Shown here piece by piece: positions 1 through 12,240 of a stretch of DNA of 64,000 nucleotides; within the stretch, counting starts at the first letter, position 1; each line of letters starts with the position of its first letter. The translations under genes and the position numbers were made by a program. Location: contig CAJNOJ010000120.1 in the NCBI GenBank assembly GCA_905250025.1, positions 62,001-126,000 on the forward strand. The letters run 5' to 3'. The DNA is from Adineta ricciae (taxonomy: Eukaryota; Rotifera; Eurotatoria; Adinetida; Adinetidae). Below the pieces are notes generated by a model. It was not told the DNA's origin, made no database searches, and saw only the letters and a list, made by a program, of their open reading frames with translations.

Positions 1-138
1 TTTCCCAGTCAACAAAAAAAGAGTTATCCTATTTAAAAGATTCAGAGCGAATAACTACCAATTACTTATTGAATATCATTTTCTCAAATACTTTTATTTC
101 TTTCTATAAAAAAAATGTGATGCAGAAAAAAAATCAAT

Positions 139-3100
139 TTAGTCTTTTCGAGTAATTCGATCACCTGCTGAGACGGCTCCGTCAAGACTCTCAGCCATTC
201 CATCGAGCAACCAGATGAAATTGATTATAATTTGATCGCTTGCTAGTTTTTGATATTGCGATGAACTTGGAAATTCGTTGACAAATTTTTGCATCTAAAA
301 AAGACAAGTTTTTACAGGCATTTCCAAGCGAAGATCAAATACCTGTAAGTAATAGTATTCATTCTCGAATGTTTGTACAATATTTGTTATCAATTGATTA
401 AACAAACGATTTGTTTCACCGTAACTAGAAAAGATTACAAATTACACAATTTCTTTCATAAATTTCTGCTTACGTTGCCAGTAAATCTCGATAATTATGA
501 CGATAGAAATTCCAAACAATATCTCGTCCAACCGGATTTTGACTAATGGTGATAATTAAATCAAAGAATTCCTGTGTTTCAATTATATTTGATTTAGTAT
601 CAAAACCTTGCTCCAAGATTCTAAATGAATATCGCACAAATTGCACTAACTTTGATAGAGATGTGAAGCTTACTTTTTCAATCGCCATGTTTCTTTCGAA
701 GCACCAAGAGCTCGAAGGATTGTGCTTCGTTGCTGGCTCGTAGTCGCTTCATTTTCTGTAAAATAATACCAAAGGTTATCCCAATCATCCACATCGTTTG
801 TATTCTGTATATGATAATAAATGACTGTGGCGAGCAAATTGGGATCAACGCTGAAATTTTGAGAAAACTATAGTTGACAATCAGAGATAAAAGAAACGAA
901 CTTGACAACACCGGTGGAATTCATGAAATAGCTCTCCGGAATGCGGTGAAAGAGTTCAGATGCTTTGTACAATGCATCGGGATTTTGAACACGGCAGAGT
1001 AACTCGAACAGCAGTGACTTGATCAATCTAAACAAAGACTTGCCGAACTAAAAGAAGGATATGAAGTTGTTACTTGTCTTGGTGTGTTGTTCCAATAGTA
1101 ACAATGTTGTTGATATCCCTACTGAATGGAGCTAATGTTTGACGAGTTGCAAACGACTACAACGCAAATAGTCTGGAAAAACATGTTCTTTGGTTCTAGT
1201 TTTTACTTTGAAATTCCAGAAGAATGAGGAATGTTCTTCCACGCCCATTAGATAATTCCAATGCCAAACAAACACTGACCAAGGTAAGTAATTTCCCGCT
1301 GGATCGTCAAACAGAAAACGGACTAAAATGATCGATTGATCATAAGTAACAATTTCACCACCATGAGGAAGAATAAAAGCATCGTTGAGTAAATTCGCAC
1401 GATCATTACCGGAGAAGATTTCATCCTATTGAAGAAACAAAAAAGAAGAATTCTTTCGATTTGATGTATTTCTTTTCATACATTTTGAAACAACAATTCT
1501 AAACGTTGCCAAATACCATGTGGATCATCATTCTCTAAGACATATTCAGTAACTTGGTATGAATAGAAATCTTTATTACATTTAATCCAGAGATATTCTT
1601 TATCTAAGATTTGAACGACTTCTGTCGATGATTCGAGGATAAATTTGATTCTTGATTTATCCACATCAGCTGTTAAATTGAAATTATTATTGTCATTCGA
1701 ACCACCGAGATCACATTCAACAAACATTTTCCATTTATAATTGATATCCAATGAACTGGAATCTAGTTCTGCTGAACCAAAATATCGTGCTTGACGGAAA
1801 ATCAAGGTTGTGTTTTTATCTGTGACATTATTGGGAATGACATCAATGGTTAAAATCGGATAATTTCGTTCTTCCAACCAAGAACGAAGAAATTCCTCAG
1901 CGGTAACATTCGTATTTACTACTGAACTCAGATTAAAATTCGAATAGAATGTTGGTAAAATGTCCGACATATTTGTTATTGAGAGAAGACTCGTAACAGC
2001 TGTTTGAAACACATCAGCTTCGCAGATATGTTCGAGTAAACGAAGAAGTGAAGCACCTTTGCTATAGATATGTGTCGATAAATAATCAAGAATTTGCTGA
2101 TTGTTTGTTAAATTCTGCTCAGAAACAGGCCAGATACTTGGTTTGAAATCATCCATCATCAATGGCATCATTTCACGAATAGGAAATTGGTCCATCTAGT
2201 TGACAAAGTCGTTCTTTTAGTCATCCACGGATCAATAATTACTTACTAATTGAAAATCTGGATACTTTGCATCGATTGCTTTGTATGCGAGAAATATTGA
2301 GAGAGATTTACCAAACCAAATGTTGTCCCACCAATCTGCAGTTGAAAACCACTAAATGAAACAGATTTATTTTTATTTTTCGGAGTGAAATAGTCGAATT
2401 TAGTTGTTTACAGGTTGTAAAAGATGTTCAACAAGAATTTTCGTGGTTGTTTGTTGTCGTTCTGCAGAATTCAAGCTCACATCTGTGGTGAGAAGTTCTT
2501 CACGGAATGTTATTAAGCCCCACGATGCCGAAGCTTTTTCGTCAAGAATTAAATCGGGTACGCCAATCAAATCTAAAAGAGACTATTTAAATGAATACGT
2601 TTTTCTTCTTTTAGTTAAAACTACCAAGTTTAGTTATAAAGTCCGTAGTTGTCACATTCGTATACTCTTGAATAAACTGAAATGTTTTATTAACGACATC
2701 GAATGTCCAATCTAGGTTTGCATTTGATGCGCCGAGTAATTCTGGTCGAACACGAACATTGACCTGAACACGATTATTTATGTATTTGCAACAAACGTTA
2801 AAAAGAGACAAAAACCTACTGTAACACCTTGAATCGTTTGCGTGACCACTGGAAATTCATCGATAGGCAGAATAGCCCAGGCTAAGGAATAAGTACTCAT
2901 CGGATATGTTTTGGCAAATGTTGTCGTCGTCCCAGAAGTTGCCTGAGAATGCAGAACTAAACTTTTGCTTAAGTCGCAATTAAAAATCGTACTTGTGTGG
3001 GAAGATTCGATAGTGCAACGGCGGTATTAGGATGCTCAAGTGTCAAGGTGAAACTTGCTTGCATACTTGGTTCATCGAAGCATGGAAAAGCTGCAGAGAA

Positions 3101-4057
3101 ATAAATTTTACAAAGATTTCATTTGATTTTCTTTCTATTACCTTGTCGCGCATGAATTGGTTGAAAATTGGAAGCTAATAAACTGTTAAATAGTTTTGAA
3201 AAAAGGTTTAGGAGATCAAATGTTCACTCATCCTCTTACTAGCTTATTTCACCAACTGATTTCCAGAACATTTCGCGATAGAATCCGGTTTGATCTCGTT
3301 CGTTGATTTTTCCCGTATAAGTAATTTCCAAAGTTATCGAACCCACTGGAATTTGTGCAGGAAACCGCAAATAAACCATATCCGTGTCGGACAAATACGT
3401 AACTGTTGCTGTGTTAGAACCACCAGCTGTTAATTTCGCTTCGGTAATATTCAAATTTTTGGAATGAAGAACCAAGAAATTGGTTTGTTCACTTAGACTG
3501 ATATTGATTGTCACTTGACCGGTGAATGTGATCGATGTTAAGTTTGAAATAAGCGCAAAGCAATCCGGACAAGCAATATTCAATGTATAGTCGGTAGGTG
3601 TTGCAAATACTGGTAAACGCCACGATGAATATGGTCGAGTGCCGTTCGGCCATGGGTCTGGTGTTGTTGTTCGTTGTGTTGTTGGAGAGGTCGTGATTAC
3701 TGGACGTGTTACTTTAGGTGTGCTTGGCGTAGATCGGGTGGTTGACACTGTTGAAGCAGTTGGTATTGTTGGTACGGTTGACGTTGCGCTACACATGGGT
3801 GGAATTGCTGGACATTGTTCTTGTCGATTGATATCACGAACATATCTTCCATGAGAATTGGATGCTGTTTGAGAAGTATTCGATTTTGGAGGCGTAACGA
3901 CTTTCTCGACATAGATAACATCGCATTTCGTTGATCGATATTGAAGAGTCAATGGCCCGAGAGCAATTACACAGGCACTAGCAGCAATGGTCAACGCTAA
4001 AAATTGCCAGATTTTGAATTCGATTTCGTTCGTCGTATGTTTGCTTTTTGTCTTCAT
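139..4057 (-). CDS. M1 (aminopeptidase N family) ectoenzyme homologue, catalytic site lost
   Basis: Multi-exon gene. The N-terminus has a short cytosolic segment, one hydrophobic anchor (residues about 17-35) and a Thr/Ser/Pro-rich stalk, which is the type II membrane layout of aminopeptidase N. The M1 fold follows: [16 protein letters not shown], then [10 protein letters not shown] in the exon near 2990-3090, then the WGLITFREE segment near 2500. The C-terminal half (1476-2195 and on to 139) carries the ERAP1_C-like helical region and ends in [15 protein letters not shown] before TAA. Family catalytic elements are missing: the GAMEN exopeptidase motif reads KASAS (2523-2537), HEXXH reads EHLLQ (2415-2429), and the downstream NEG glutamate is replaced in WFGKS. 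The flanking WW/WF framework is intact and the frame is open, so I read an expressed pseudo-peptidase, not a decayed gene. A binding or chaperone role is possible but not shown. Confidence 0.85.
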
Positions 4058-4602
4058 CTCTTCGTAGCAAAACCGATGAAAAGCGAATAGATGTAAAGTT
4101 GCAGAAGGAAAATTGCTTTATGTACAGATGTTTAAGCAACTTAGCAATGTCGTAAAACTTGAAAATAATTGATAAAAGAGAAGGTTCTCTAGTCATTATT
4201 ATCCCAAGAGAAATGGTTATAAAAGTAAAAGAAGAAATCTCATCAAAGTTATACAGCTTAACAATACACTATAGAATGTTTGAAATCATGACATTGATGT
4301 TACGAATATCTTTCATTATTTCATTTTTTATGACAAGTATGAGTAAGAGTTGTCACAGTAACTTGTCAATGATGTTCTCATCACTTTCGTTTCAAAAAAG
4401 AAGTATTATCTTGATGTAAACGATATTAGAGTTACCGACATCTTTTGACAAAATTCGATTTCACGATTTGTTCGTCGTAACTTACCAATGACTCCGTCGT
4501 AAAAAGAAAAACAATAGGTAGGAAAAGGAAATTGGTTGAAGTTCAATAATTTCTTAATTATTTTATATGAAAATCGGCTATTCTTAAGTGCTTGCTATAT
4601 TC
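4058..4602. other. Intergenic, divergent promoter region between M1 homologue and ADAR gene
   Basis: 545 bases between two divergently oriented genes. An 86-codon plus-strand ORF at 4159-4419 has no recognisable domain, and I treat it as chance. No repeat or RNA gene is seen. Confidence 0.5.
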
Positions 4603-7464
4603 ATGGATGATACGGCAACTGTTAATGAAAATTTGCCCACTGGGATACCTCACCAACAACATTCAGATCCAAATGGAAACGTTCCGGATGTAAGTTTTTC
4701 GTTACCAGAAAAGCAAACACTCAAATTTCATCCTATTTTTAGCAGAATGTTCATCCGAAAATAGACTTCGTGTCCACGTCTAATGGAAATATGGAATCAA
4801 CGGAAACTGTAGTTCATACACCTACGAATACTCTCATTTCTGACCCAACAGTAAAGTACAATTATTTAAGAGACGTTCATTCGTTTCGTCCTATTTTCGT
4901 CTAGTTGAATCATGCGGTGAATGGTATGTCAAGATTATCGATGAATAATAATATGTTCTATCCGAATTCTGATCGGTTTCGCCCGCAAAATACTTCATTA
5001 TATTATCCGTCGAATGCTAACACATCCGATCATTGGGCACAACTAGCAGCTTTCACGCCACCATTGATGTCAATTCCTCTGCCATATCAAGAATCTCAAT
5101 GGCAACCACAAAATTATCAGTATCCACCGCGATCATACGTACCGAATCAGTCAAATCCAAAAACCTTCTTAGTACCGAAAAAGAAACCAGAATCAATAGC
5201 ACCGCCAGTTGAATACTATGTCGATTGTTTTGCATCGAATTTCTCGGATAAACTACCTTCAAATACAGCTAAATCGAAAACCAAACATGTGACTTTTCAA
5301 GAATCAGAAGCGACCAAGTTAGTTCCTTCGATTTCTATTGACTCTCATACAGAAGCTTCATCCATATGTCATTTAGTGAATCCCCAAGATCAATTGCAAA
5401 TAACAACCTATTCTCCCCACCGCAGCCTCTGTCAGTTCCTACATATCAACCTGTACCTCATTTCAATACATATAATTATTCACATCAACAATATCCATAC
5501 CATAATTTTTATCCATATTATTCCGGTATGACCGCAAATCCACGATATATGCCTCGTTCTCGTGGAATGAATATGATATCGAGAGCACAGCGGTGGCCGT
5601 AAGTATTCAATCACACATGAATAAGACATATTTGTCCAACTGAACTCTCTCATTCAGACCTCGATTATATAATCCCAACTATTATCAACAGCAACGTCAT
5701 ACATCATACATGTATCCTACCTACGAGCAACGACAACTCTATGATCCTAATCAACCTAAACTAAACTCGATATCTGAATCTCAAAATTCGTTTGCAGTTA
5801 TTCGAAATATTGCGCCGAAACATAAGAAAAAAATCAATGAGACAAGTAGTAATGAGAGTTCCACCGTATCTACACCTGACTCGATGCCGGCACGGCCCAT
5901 TACCATACTTCGCAAACCGAGTGTAGACATTGGATGTGTCGTCACTGAAGAACCATCTGCGTCTTCAAATATACTATCTGAAACCGAACAAACCACTCCC
6001 ATTCCATCTGCAGTTTCCGAAACTATTTCTCCTCCGGAAACCACCAATTTATTTCAATCCTTGACAAGTCAGACACTGTTATCTATTCTCCAGAGTGCAA
6101 ACTGTATATCCGCATTGAATGAGTTCGCACAGCAGAACAAATTAACAATCAATTATGAATTTTCGTCGACATCTTCATCGACATTTACATGCACAATGAC
6201 AATCAGCGGTCGTCAGTTTCCGTCATCATCCTCGTGTTCAACAAAGAACGAGGCACAAAAACTAGCATGTGATCAAGCACTACGCACGCTCTATTGTGAA
6301 TCAAATGCTGCTGAACGATCTCAACCCGAATTTTCTGATAAACACGATTACATTGCACATCGATCTTTAATCAAATTTCAAGACTTGAATGTCAATGAGT
6401 TACTACACGGTCGGAAGACTTTAGCATGCATGTTGATGGTTACCGATGGACAATTCGAACAAGCATTGGTGATTAGCATTGGAACAGGAAACGCTTGTCT
6501 TGATGAAACCAATCTTAGCTACGCTAATGACGGAAAGGTGCTACACGATTGTCATGCGGAAGTGCTTGCACGTCGTGGTTTAATCCGATTTCTATTCGTA
6601 CAGATTCAACAATGTCAAGATAAGCAAACATCTATTTTCCAATATGATTCTACAACTAGTAAATATCAATTGCAAGAAAAGATTACATTTCATATGTATA
6701 TATCATCAACACCATGTGGCAATGCATCGTTAAGTACTTCTTCAAAAGTTATCCGTTACAAACAAGGTCAAACGGAAGGTACTACACTTGCATCGACAAG
6801 TTCATTAAAATATCCGATAAAGTCCTGCAGTGATAAAATATCTCGATGGAACATCATGGGTATTCAAGGTGGTCTTTTAATTCATTTATTGACAACACCA
6901 ATCTATCTCGAAACCATAACATTAGCGTGTGAATCCACATTTGATCGCAACCATGTGAAATATTCTTTGAGTGAACACTTGAAAGAACATGTTCAGTCAT
7001 TACCAGAACCATTTTTATATCATTCACCGGATATTGATTGTCCGAAGACGAAATCATTTCAACAAGAGAGACAAGTCGCTAAACTTCAGACAAGCGCATT
7101 TGCATGGAATATAACTCAATCGGATAGAAATGAACTATTGGAACCAATGATAGGAAAATTAAAGTAAGAAAGAATATTTTTCGAAATCATTTTATCTAAC
7201 TATGATTTTTCTTGCAGAGCCAATCGATCGATATCCTTGCTGAGTAAATATAAATTCTTTGTTGATTTTACAAATTTTCTACAAACAACATTACCCGAAG
7301 GTACAGATTTACCTTATAAAACGTATCAGGAAGCGAAACAACTTGATCCACTTTATCTCAAAGCAAAAAGTCGAATATCTACTGCATTCCAAACAGAATC
7401 ATCGGATGCGAATATTCCATGGCTAAGTAAAGGTGATCAACTGGAGCAATTTTCAATAGAATAA
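4603..7464 (+). CDS. ADAR-type double-stranded RNA adenosine deaminase
   Basis: Six exons: 4603-4689, 4743-4850, 4905-5317, 5377-5598, 5658-7163 and 7218-7464. They sum to 860 codons plus stop, with introns of about 50-60 nt. The N-terminal third is Tyr/Pro/Gln/Asn-rich and low in complexity. One dsRNA-binding domain lies at about 6055-6300 (ALNEFAQQNKL, then NEAQKLACDQAL). The adenosine-deaminase domain follows with all expected zinc and proton-shuttle residues: HAEVLARRG (His codon 6553, Glu codon 6559), TPCGNAS (Cys codon 6715) and SCSDKISRWN (Cys codon 6826). It ends with the ADAR C-terminal ANRSISLLSKYKFF and YKTYQEAKQ. The expected role is A-to-I deamination in duplex RNA. Retention of HAE and both cysteines argues for activity and against an ADAD-type inactive relative. 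No Z-alpha domain is seen. Assignment to ADAR1, ADAR2 or ADAD by subfamily is not resolved. Confidence 0.92.
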
Positions 7465-7949
7465 TCGTCTAAACATGCAAATCTTTCGCTTTTCTTTGTT
7501 GTTTTTTGATTTTTTCATTTTCAAAGTAATTCACGGTTCTATGCATTCATCATTTGCTTTCTTTTTTTAAAAACGAATATATGGATAGTGCGTGTGGGTA
7601 AGCCAAGCTCGATAAATGATACACACAGAATGGCGCCACATGTGTAGATTCTATTTTCCCAATTATCATTGCAAATTTTTCAGTGAAAGTCAAACTAATC
7701 TTCGGACGAAGTACGGTTCCATCGGAATTCTAATGGAATACTTCTGATTAGAGGTTGTTGGAGTAATAAAATTGAGTAAAGAGGTCACTGATGGTCATTT
7801 TTCATAACGATTGGGCGAACGCATGTCAAATCTTTCTTCTTCTGTCTTCAGTTTGGTTTGGTTTGGTATGGTGCAGCATGAAATATCTCGGCAGGATCAG
7901 GAATCATTAAGTTCTATACTAGTAATCGTTCTTTCTCCTGTCATTTCAG
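7465..7949. other. Intergenic, 3' UTR of ADAR gene and 5' UTR of bL9m gene
   Basis: 485 bases with poly-T and poly-A runs and no coding signal that I can support. Confidence 0.5.
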
Positions 7950-8818
7950 ATGATTCGAACGTTTCTGCGACCTTTACAAGCTGTTCGAGTTGTTCAAATA
8001 CCAGTTCGAGTACGAAGAAATCGACTACATATTCCGCATGCTCACGTTTCGTTTTCTTTAGACAACTGTGATTGTCGAAAGAGTAAATCCCTTGACAAAA
8101 CTACGTCCATGGGAGAACATTTACGATTACAATAAATACAAATATGCTGACTTTCAATATCGTGTTGTTCGTGATACGGATGCAGACAAATGGGGAAACA
8201 TCGATGTGATTCTTACTGAATATGTCGAAGGTAAAAGCAAAAGAAAATCTATCGAAGATTTCGTTATGTATATCTGATAATTAGGTGTGGGATATAAAGG
8301 CGAAATTGTCAATATTCCACGTGAAATGGCATATAAAGAATTGTTACCAGCACAATTAGCACTTTATCCAACACCGGACAATGTTGCCTTGTTTGAAGAG
8401 GAAAGAAAATTACTGGTAGATCGACCACAAATATCTCCTTTTGTTATGAAATGTCGTGATTATTTGAAAACAATTCTTTTACAAATACCAATCAATATGA
8501 AAATCAAAGATTGGTCATTAACGAGAGACAATGTTCGTATTGCACTTCGACGAATGGTACGTATCAACATTTTTTTTTCTACCTGATCAGATCTCTTTCT
8601 TTCTTTCGTCATTTCAGAATGTAATGTGCGATGAAGACGCTATTTTGTTAGAAGATGGTGCGATTAACAAAGATACTTATAAATTAGGAGAAGAATTTCA
8701 GGTCACATTGAAGATCAATCCACTCGTCGATGTTTCGATTAAATGTACACTCGTACCAGTGGACAAAGCGAAACTATGGGACGAATATCAATTATCGAAA
8801 CGACGAGCCAAAACCTAA
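7950..8818 (+). CDS. MRPL9: Mitochondrial large-subunit ribosomal protein bL9m
   Basis: Four exons: 7950-8009, 8062-8230, 8285-8556 and 8618-8818, totalling 233 codons plus stop. The first intron (52 nt, GTACGA donor) joins an Arg-rich leader, MIRTFLRPLQAVRVV, to TTVIVERVNPL in frame; the leader looks like a mitochondrial targeting peptide. The L9 core is recognisable as DVILTEYVEGVGYKGEIVNI followed by AYKELLPAQLALYPTP and NVALFEEERKLL, matching metazoan MRPL9 order and spacing. The protein binds the mitochondrial 23S-like rRNA in the large subunit. An AATAAATAAA-like polyadenylation stretch follows the stop near 8866-8880. The gene lies 485 nt downstream of the ADAR gene on the same strand. 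Confidence 0.9.
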
Positions 8819-9003
8819 TGTTTCATTTTTTTTTCTTCTTCGTAAATACCACATTTTGTTTAGGAGATAAAATAAATAAAAACTCTCATAATATCACTTA
8901 TCAGTTTGTCGACATCAAATGATATAACAAGTAAGCATGTCTCTGCTTCTCATTGTGCGATAACAAGTGAGATCTCATCGCCGATTTCAAGTTAACTAAC
9001 TTT

Positions 9004-10287
9004 ATGTCTACTCTCATGGCAACACCGATAGGTGCCTCATTAAGAGCTCGCCGTTATCGACAACAACCGAGAATAAATGAAATCAAAGATGAGGATGATC
9101 TAAGACAAAGAGCACGAACAATTAAACATCGCGCTACAACTATCAATGTTCCGCCAACACTTTCCTCAACACCTTCCTTAGAACAATCACCGTCTGCACA
9201 CATCAGTCCAACCATTTATATCTATAATAGTGATTCATTAGAAACTCCCTCTTATACATCGATATCAAACATTCGACCTATTCGTGCTGATGAACGTCTA
9301 TGGATTGATGTACCTACTGTAAATAATTTGAGGTTGTCTTTATCATAAAAGAAATAATAACTATGTTTGATGTGTGTAGATTCAAGATCACGATTTAATA
9401 TCAAATATTGGCAAACGATTTGATATTCATCCGTTAGTTCTTCAAGATATTGCAACAGAAGATCAACGCGCAAAATTGGATACATTTGATAATGCTTTAT
9501 TTCTTGTTGCTAAAGTTATTTTCAATGACAATACTTCGGAGAAGACATGCGTTGATCAAATTTGTTTTTATTTAAAAGAAAATGTTTTGATCACATTTCA
9601 ACAGCAGCCCAAGGATATTTTCGATCTAGTCAAAAGTAATTGATCAAATGTAAACAATTCCGTTAAAATTTGCTTTTCCTAGATCGAATTTGTCTAGACA
9701 GAGGCCGTGTTCGTCGATCTAACATCGATTATCTATTCTATCTCTTATGCGATACGATTGTTGATCGATACATGGATGTTTTAGATCAAGTTGGTAGAAA
9801 GATCGAAGCTATCGAACATCATCTCATGCAAAAAACATCCCGTGACACACTCGAAACAATCTATGATCTCAAACGTGAGATGCTCTATTTTCGTAGTTCG
9901 ATATATCCATTAAAAGAAATCATTAATCGTCTTCAGAAAGAAGAAGAAACACAAATCATTCAGGAGAGCACCATCATCTACTTGAAGGATCTATTCGACC
10001 ATGTTGTGCAAGTCAACGACACGATCGATGCGTATCGTGAAATGCTTTCGTCGTTCATTGATTTTTATATGATGCTCAATTCGAATGCAATGAATGAAGT
10101 TATGAAAACTTTGACAATTATATCGACGATATTTATTCCATTGACATTCATCGGAGGTGTTTATGGAATGAACTTCGACAATATGCCGGAGATTCATTGG
10201 AAATATGGATATCTGATTGTGCTGACATGTATGGTGTGTATAACAGGCATCATGCTGTGTTGTTTCAAACGAAAGAAATGGTTTTAA
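9004..10287 (+). CDS. CorA-type divalent cation (Mg2+) transporter, tandem copy 1
   Basis: Three exons: 9004-9318, 9380-9635 and 9683-10287, giving 391 aa. The long cytosolic N-terminus (IRPIRADERLWIDV, then FDIHPLVLQDI) and the coiled stalk (LKEIINRLQKEEETQIIQES) precede two C-terminal membrane helices. The signature YGMNFDNMPE sits between the helices, with the GMN codons at 10165-10173, and the protein ends in KRKKWF. GMN plus NMPE and a short positive tail is the CorA type found in bacteria, unlike the shorter loop of mitochondrial Mrs2. Expected role is a pentameric Mg2+ channel. No mitochondrial leader is obvious. The next gene downstream is a paralogue with the same intron positions. 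Confidence 0.9.
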
Positions 10288-10555
10288 CTTCGGAATGCTA
10301 GCATGTACTTTTCGTATTTTACTTGATGAATATATGTTGATAAAGAAAGCAGAGTTTTACTTTTGTAATCTATTTTTTTTTCTCTTCAAATAACAAAAAA
10401 CTGATATAATAGAATATTTCTTTTATCTATTATCAGCTGTCTTCGCAAGAAAAATACTTACAGAAATTCAGAAGTAGTCTACTGTTTGCTTCGAATGCTG
10501 GCGTTTGCGAAATTCTACATTTTCTTGGCTCGAAATACGACAAACAACGTGTATC

Positions 10556-11848
10556 ATGACAGCATCAGCACCTGAAGACAATCCTGTTCGATTAGAAAGA
10601 ATTACTCGTCTTTTATCTACATCCACTCACGAAGTCTATACGGAGGGATATTTGTTCAATGAAGATAAAGTACGAGAGCGAACTTGTACAATCACTCGTC
10701 GTTCATTATCTGATCATAATGGATCAATGTCCAATTTACAATTACAAGAACTCACACCGGTGACACATATCAAACCGACTGTGTACATTTACAGTAGAGA
10801 TGCAGTTGAAGAAAGTGTTTACGAATCTATTGAAGATATTCGTCCGATCAGAAGTGGTGAATGTCTATGGATTGATATCATTGGAGTGAGTAAAAGTTGT
10901 AAATTGAAGCATTTTGTACACTGATTTGATTTAGAATAAAGATAAAACACTTCTAGCAAGTATTAGCCGACGATTTATGATTCATCCACTATTCATCTTA
11001 GATATTGAAACAAATGAACAACGAACGAAGTTAGATGTTTTTGAAGATGCTTTGTTTTTAGTCATGAAAATGATCTATCCAGACAAGATTACTCAAGAAC
11101 CATGTTTCGAGCAGATAAGTTTTTATGTCAAAGAAAATATCCTTATCACAGTTCAAGAAAAATCCAAAGATATATTTGATAAAATTAAAAGTAAACTTAC
11201 ACATTTCAAAACATTTACTTTTCAATCAGTTCTGTCCGTGTAGAGAAGATCGTTCACAACATCGGGAAAACTCGAAAATCAAAAATCGATTATCTTTTCT
11301 ATTCGTTAATCGATACAATCGTGGATCAATATATGGATACACTCGATATCGTCAATACAAAAGTCGAAGCTATCGATGATCAGTTGATGAAGAATCTGTC
11401 TCGTGACACACTTGAAACAATCTATGATCTCAAACGGCAAATGCTTGATTATCGTCGTTTAGTATCTCCGTTGAAAGAAATCATCAATCGACTTCAGAAA
11501 GAAGAAGAGACACAAATCATTCAAGAAAGCACCGTTATCTACTTGAAAGATCTATTCGACCATGTCGTACAAGTGAATGATACCATTGATACATATCGAG
11601 AAACGCTCTCTTCGTGCATTGATTTCTATATGATGCTCAATTCTAATGCTATGAATGAAGTCGTTAAAACCTTAACAATTATATCTACCATATTCATTCC
11701 ATTGACATTTATTGCGGGGTTGTATGGAATGAACTTTGATAATATGCCGGAGATACATTGGAAATATGGGTATTATGTAGTACTTGTAGGCATGGCAGCA
11801 TTAGCCTCGATAATGTTGATATTTTTTAAGCGCAAGAATTGGTTCTGA
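10556..11848 (+). CDS. CorA-type divalent cation (Mg2+) transporter, tandem copy 2
   Basis: Three exons: 10556-10885, 10935-11190 and 11244-11848, giving 396 aa. Exons 2 and 3 are exactly as long (256 and 605 nt) as those of the upstream copy. The first ATG, 10556, gives MTASAPEDNPVRLE. The GMN codons lie at 11726-11734 inside YGMNFDNMPEIHWKYGY, and the protein ends in KRKNWF. The stalk and helix 1 (LNSNAMNEVVKTLTII) are almost identical in protein to copy 1, but many third codon positions differ. The N-terminal 100 residues have diverged except for TVYIYSRDA and IRPIRSGECLWID. This points to an older tandem duplication under purifying selection. Confidence 0.9.
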
Positions 11849-12240
11849 CAAGCGGTTTTTTCCTTTTTTTCTTGTACAATCACAATAGCCATCGAATAAA
11901 TAAGCTTTCTGATATTCAGATCAAGAAATCATTTGTTGTTACGCGAAAAGCAATGGCAAACATTAATCAAGCGAAATGTCTTTCTATAATGCAGATATGC
12001 TGCCGAATAGGACTTGATAATTGTTTTCTATCAACGATGGGTTAAGAAAATTGACATTTCCGAGGTACAAATCATATCAACCTCTGTTCGGAGTCAGATG
12101 TTTGGAGAACTCAATCAACTATTTCGTTAAATTTATTTATTTCATACTTGTTAATCACTGCAAAGAATAATCTAAGATAAAATAGGTGAAGACCAAGAAA
12201 AACACACACGACACGAAGTGATTTCAGTTCGTATAAATAA
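11849..12240. other. Intergenic between convergent CorA copy 2 and calexcitin-like gene
   Basis: 392 bases containing the 3' ends of two convergent genes. AATAAA near 11896 is a candidate polyadenylation signal for the CorA gene. Nothing else is recognised. Confidence 0.5.

Noticed and set aside
4159-4419. 86-codon plus-strand ORF between the M1 and ADAR genes
   Set aside because: Composition is Ile/Ser/Met-rich with no domain, and it lies in a short divergent promoter region; likely chance.
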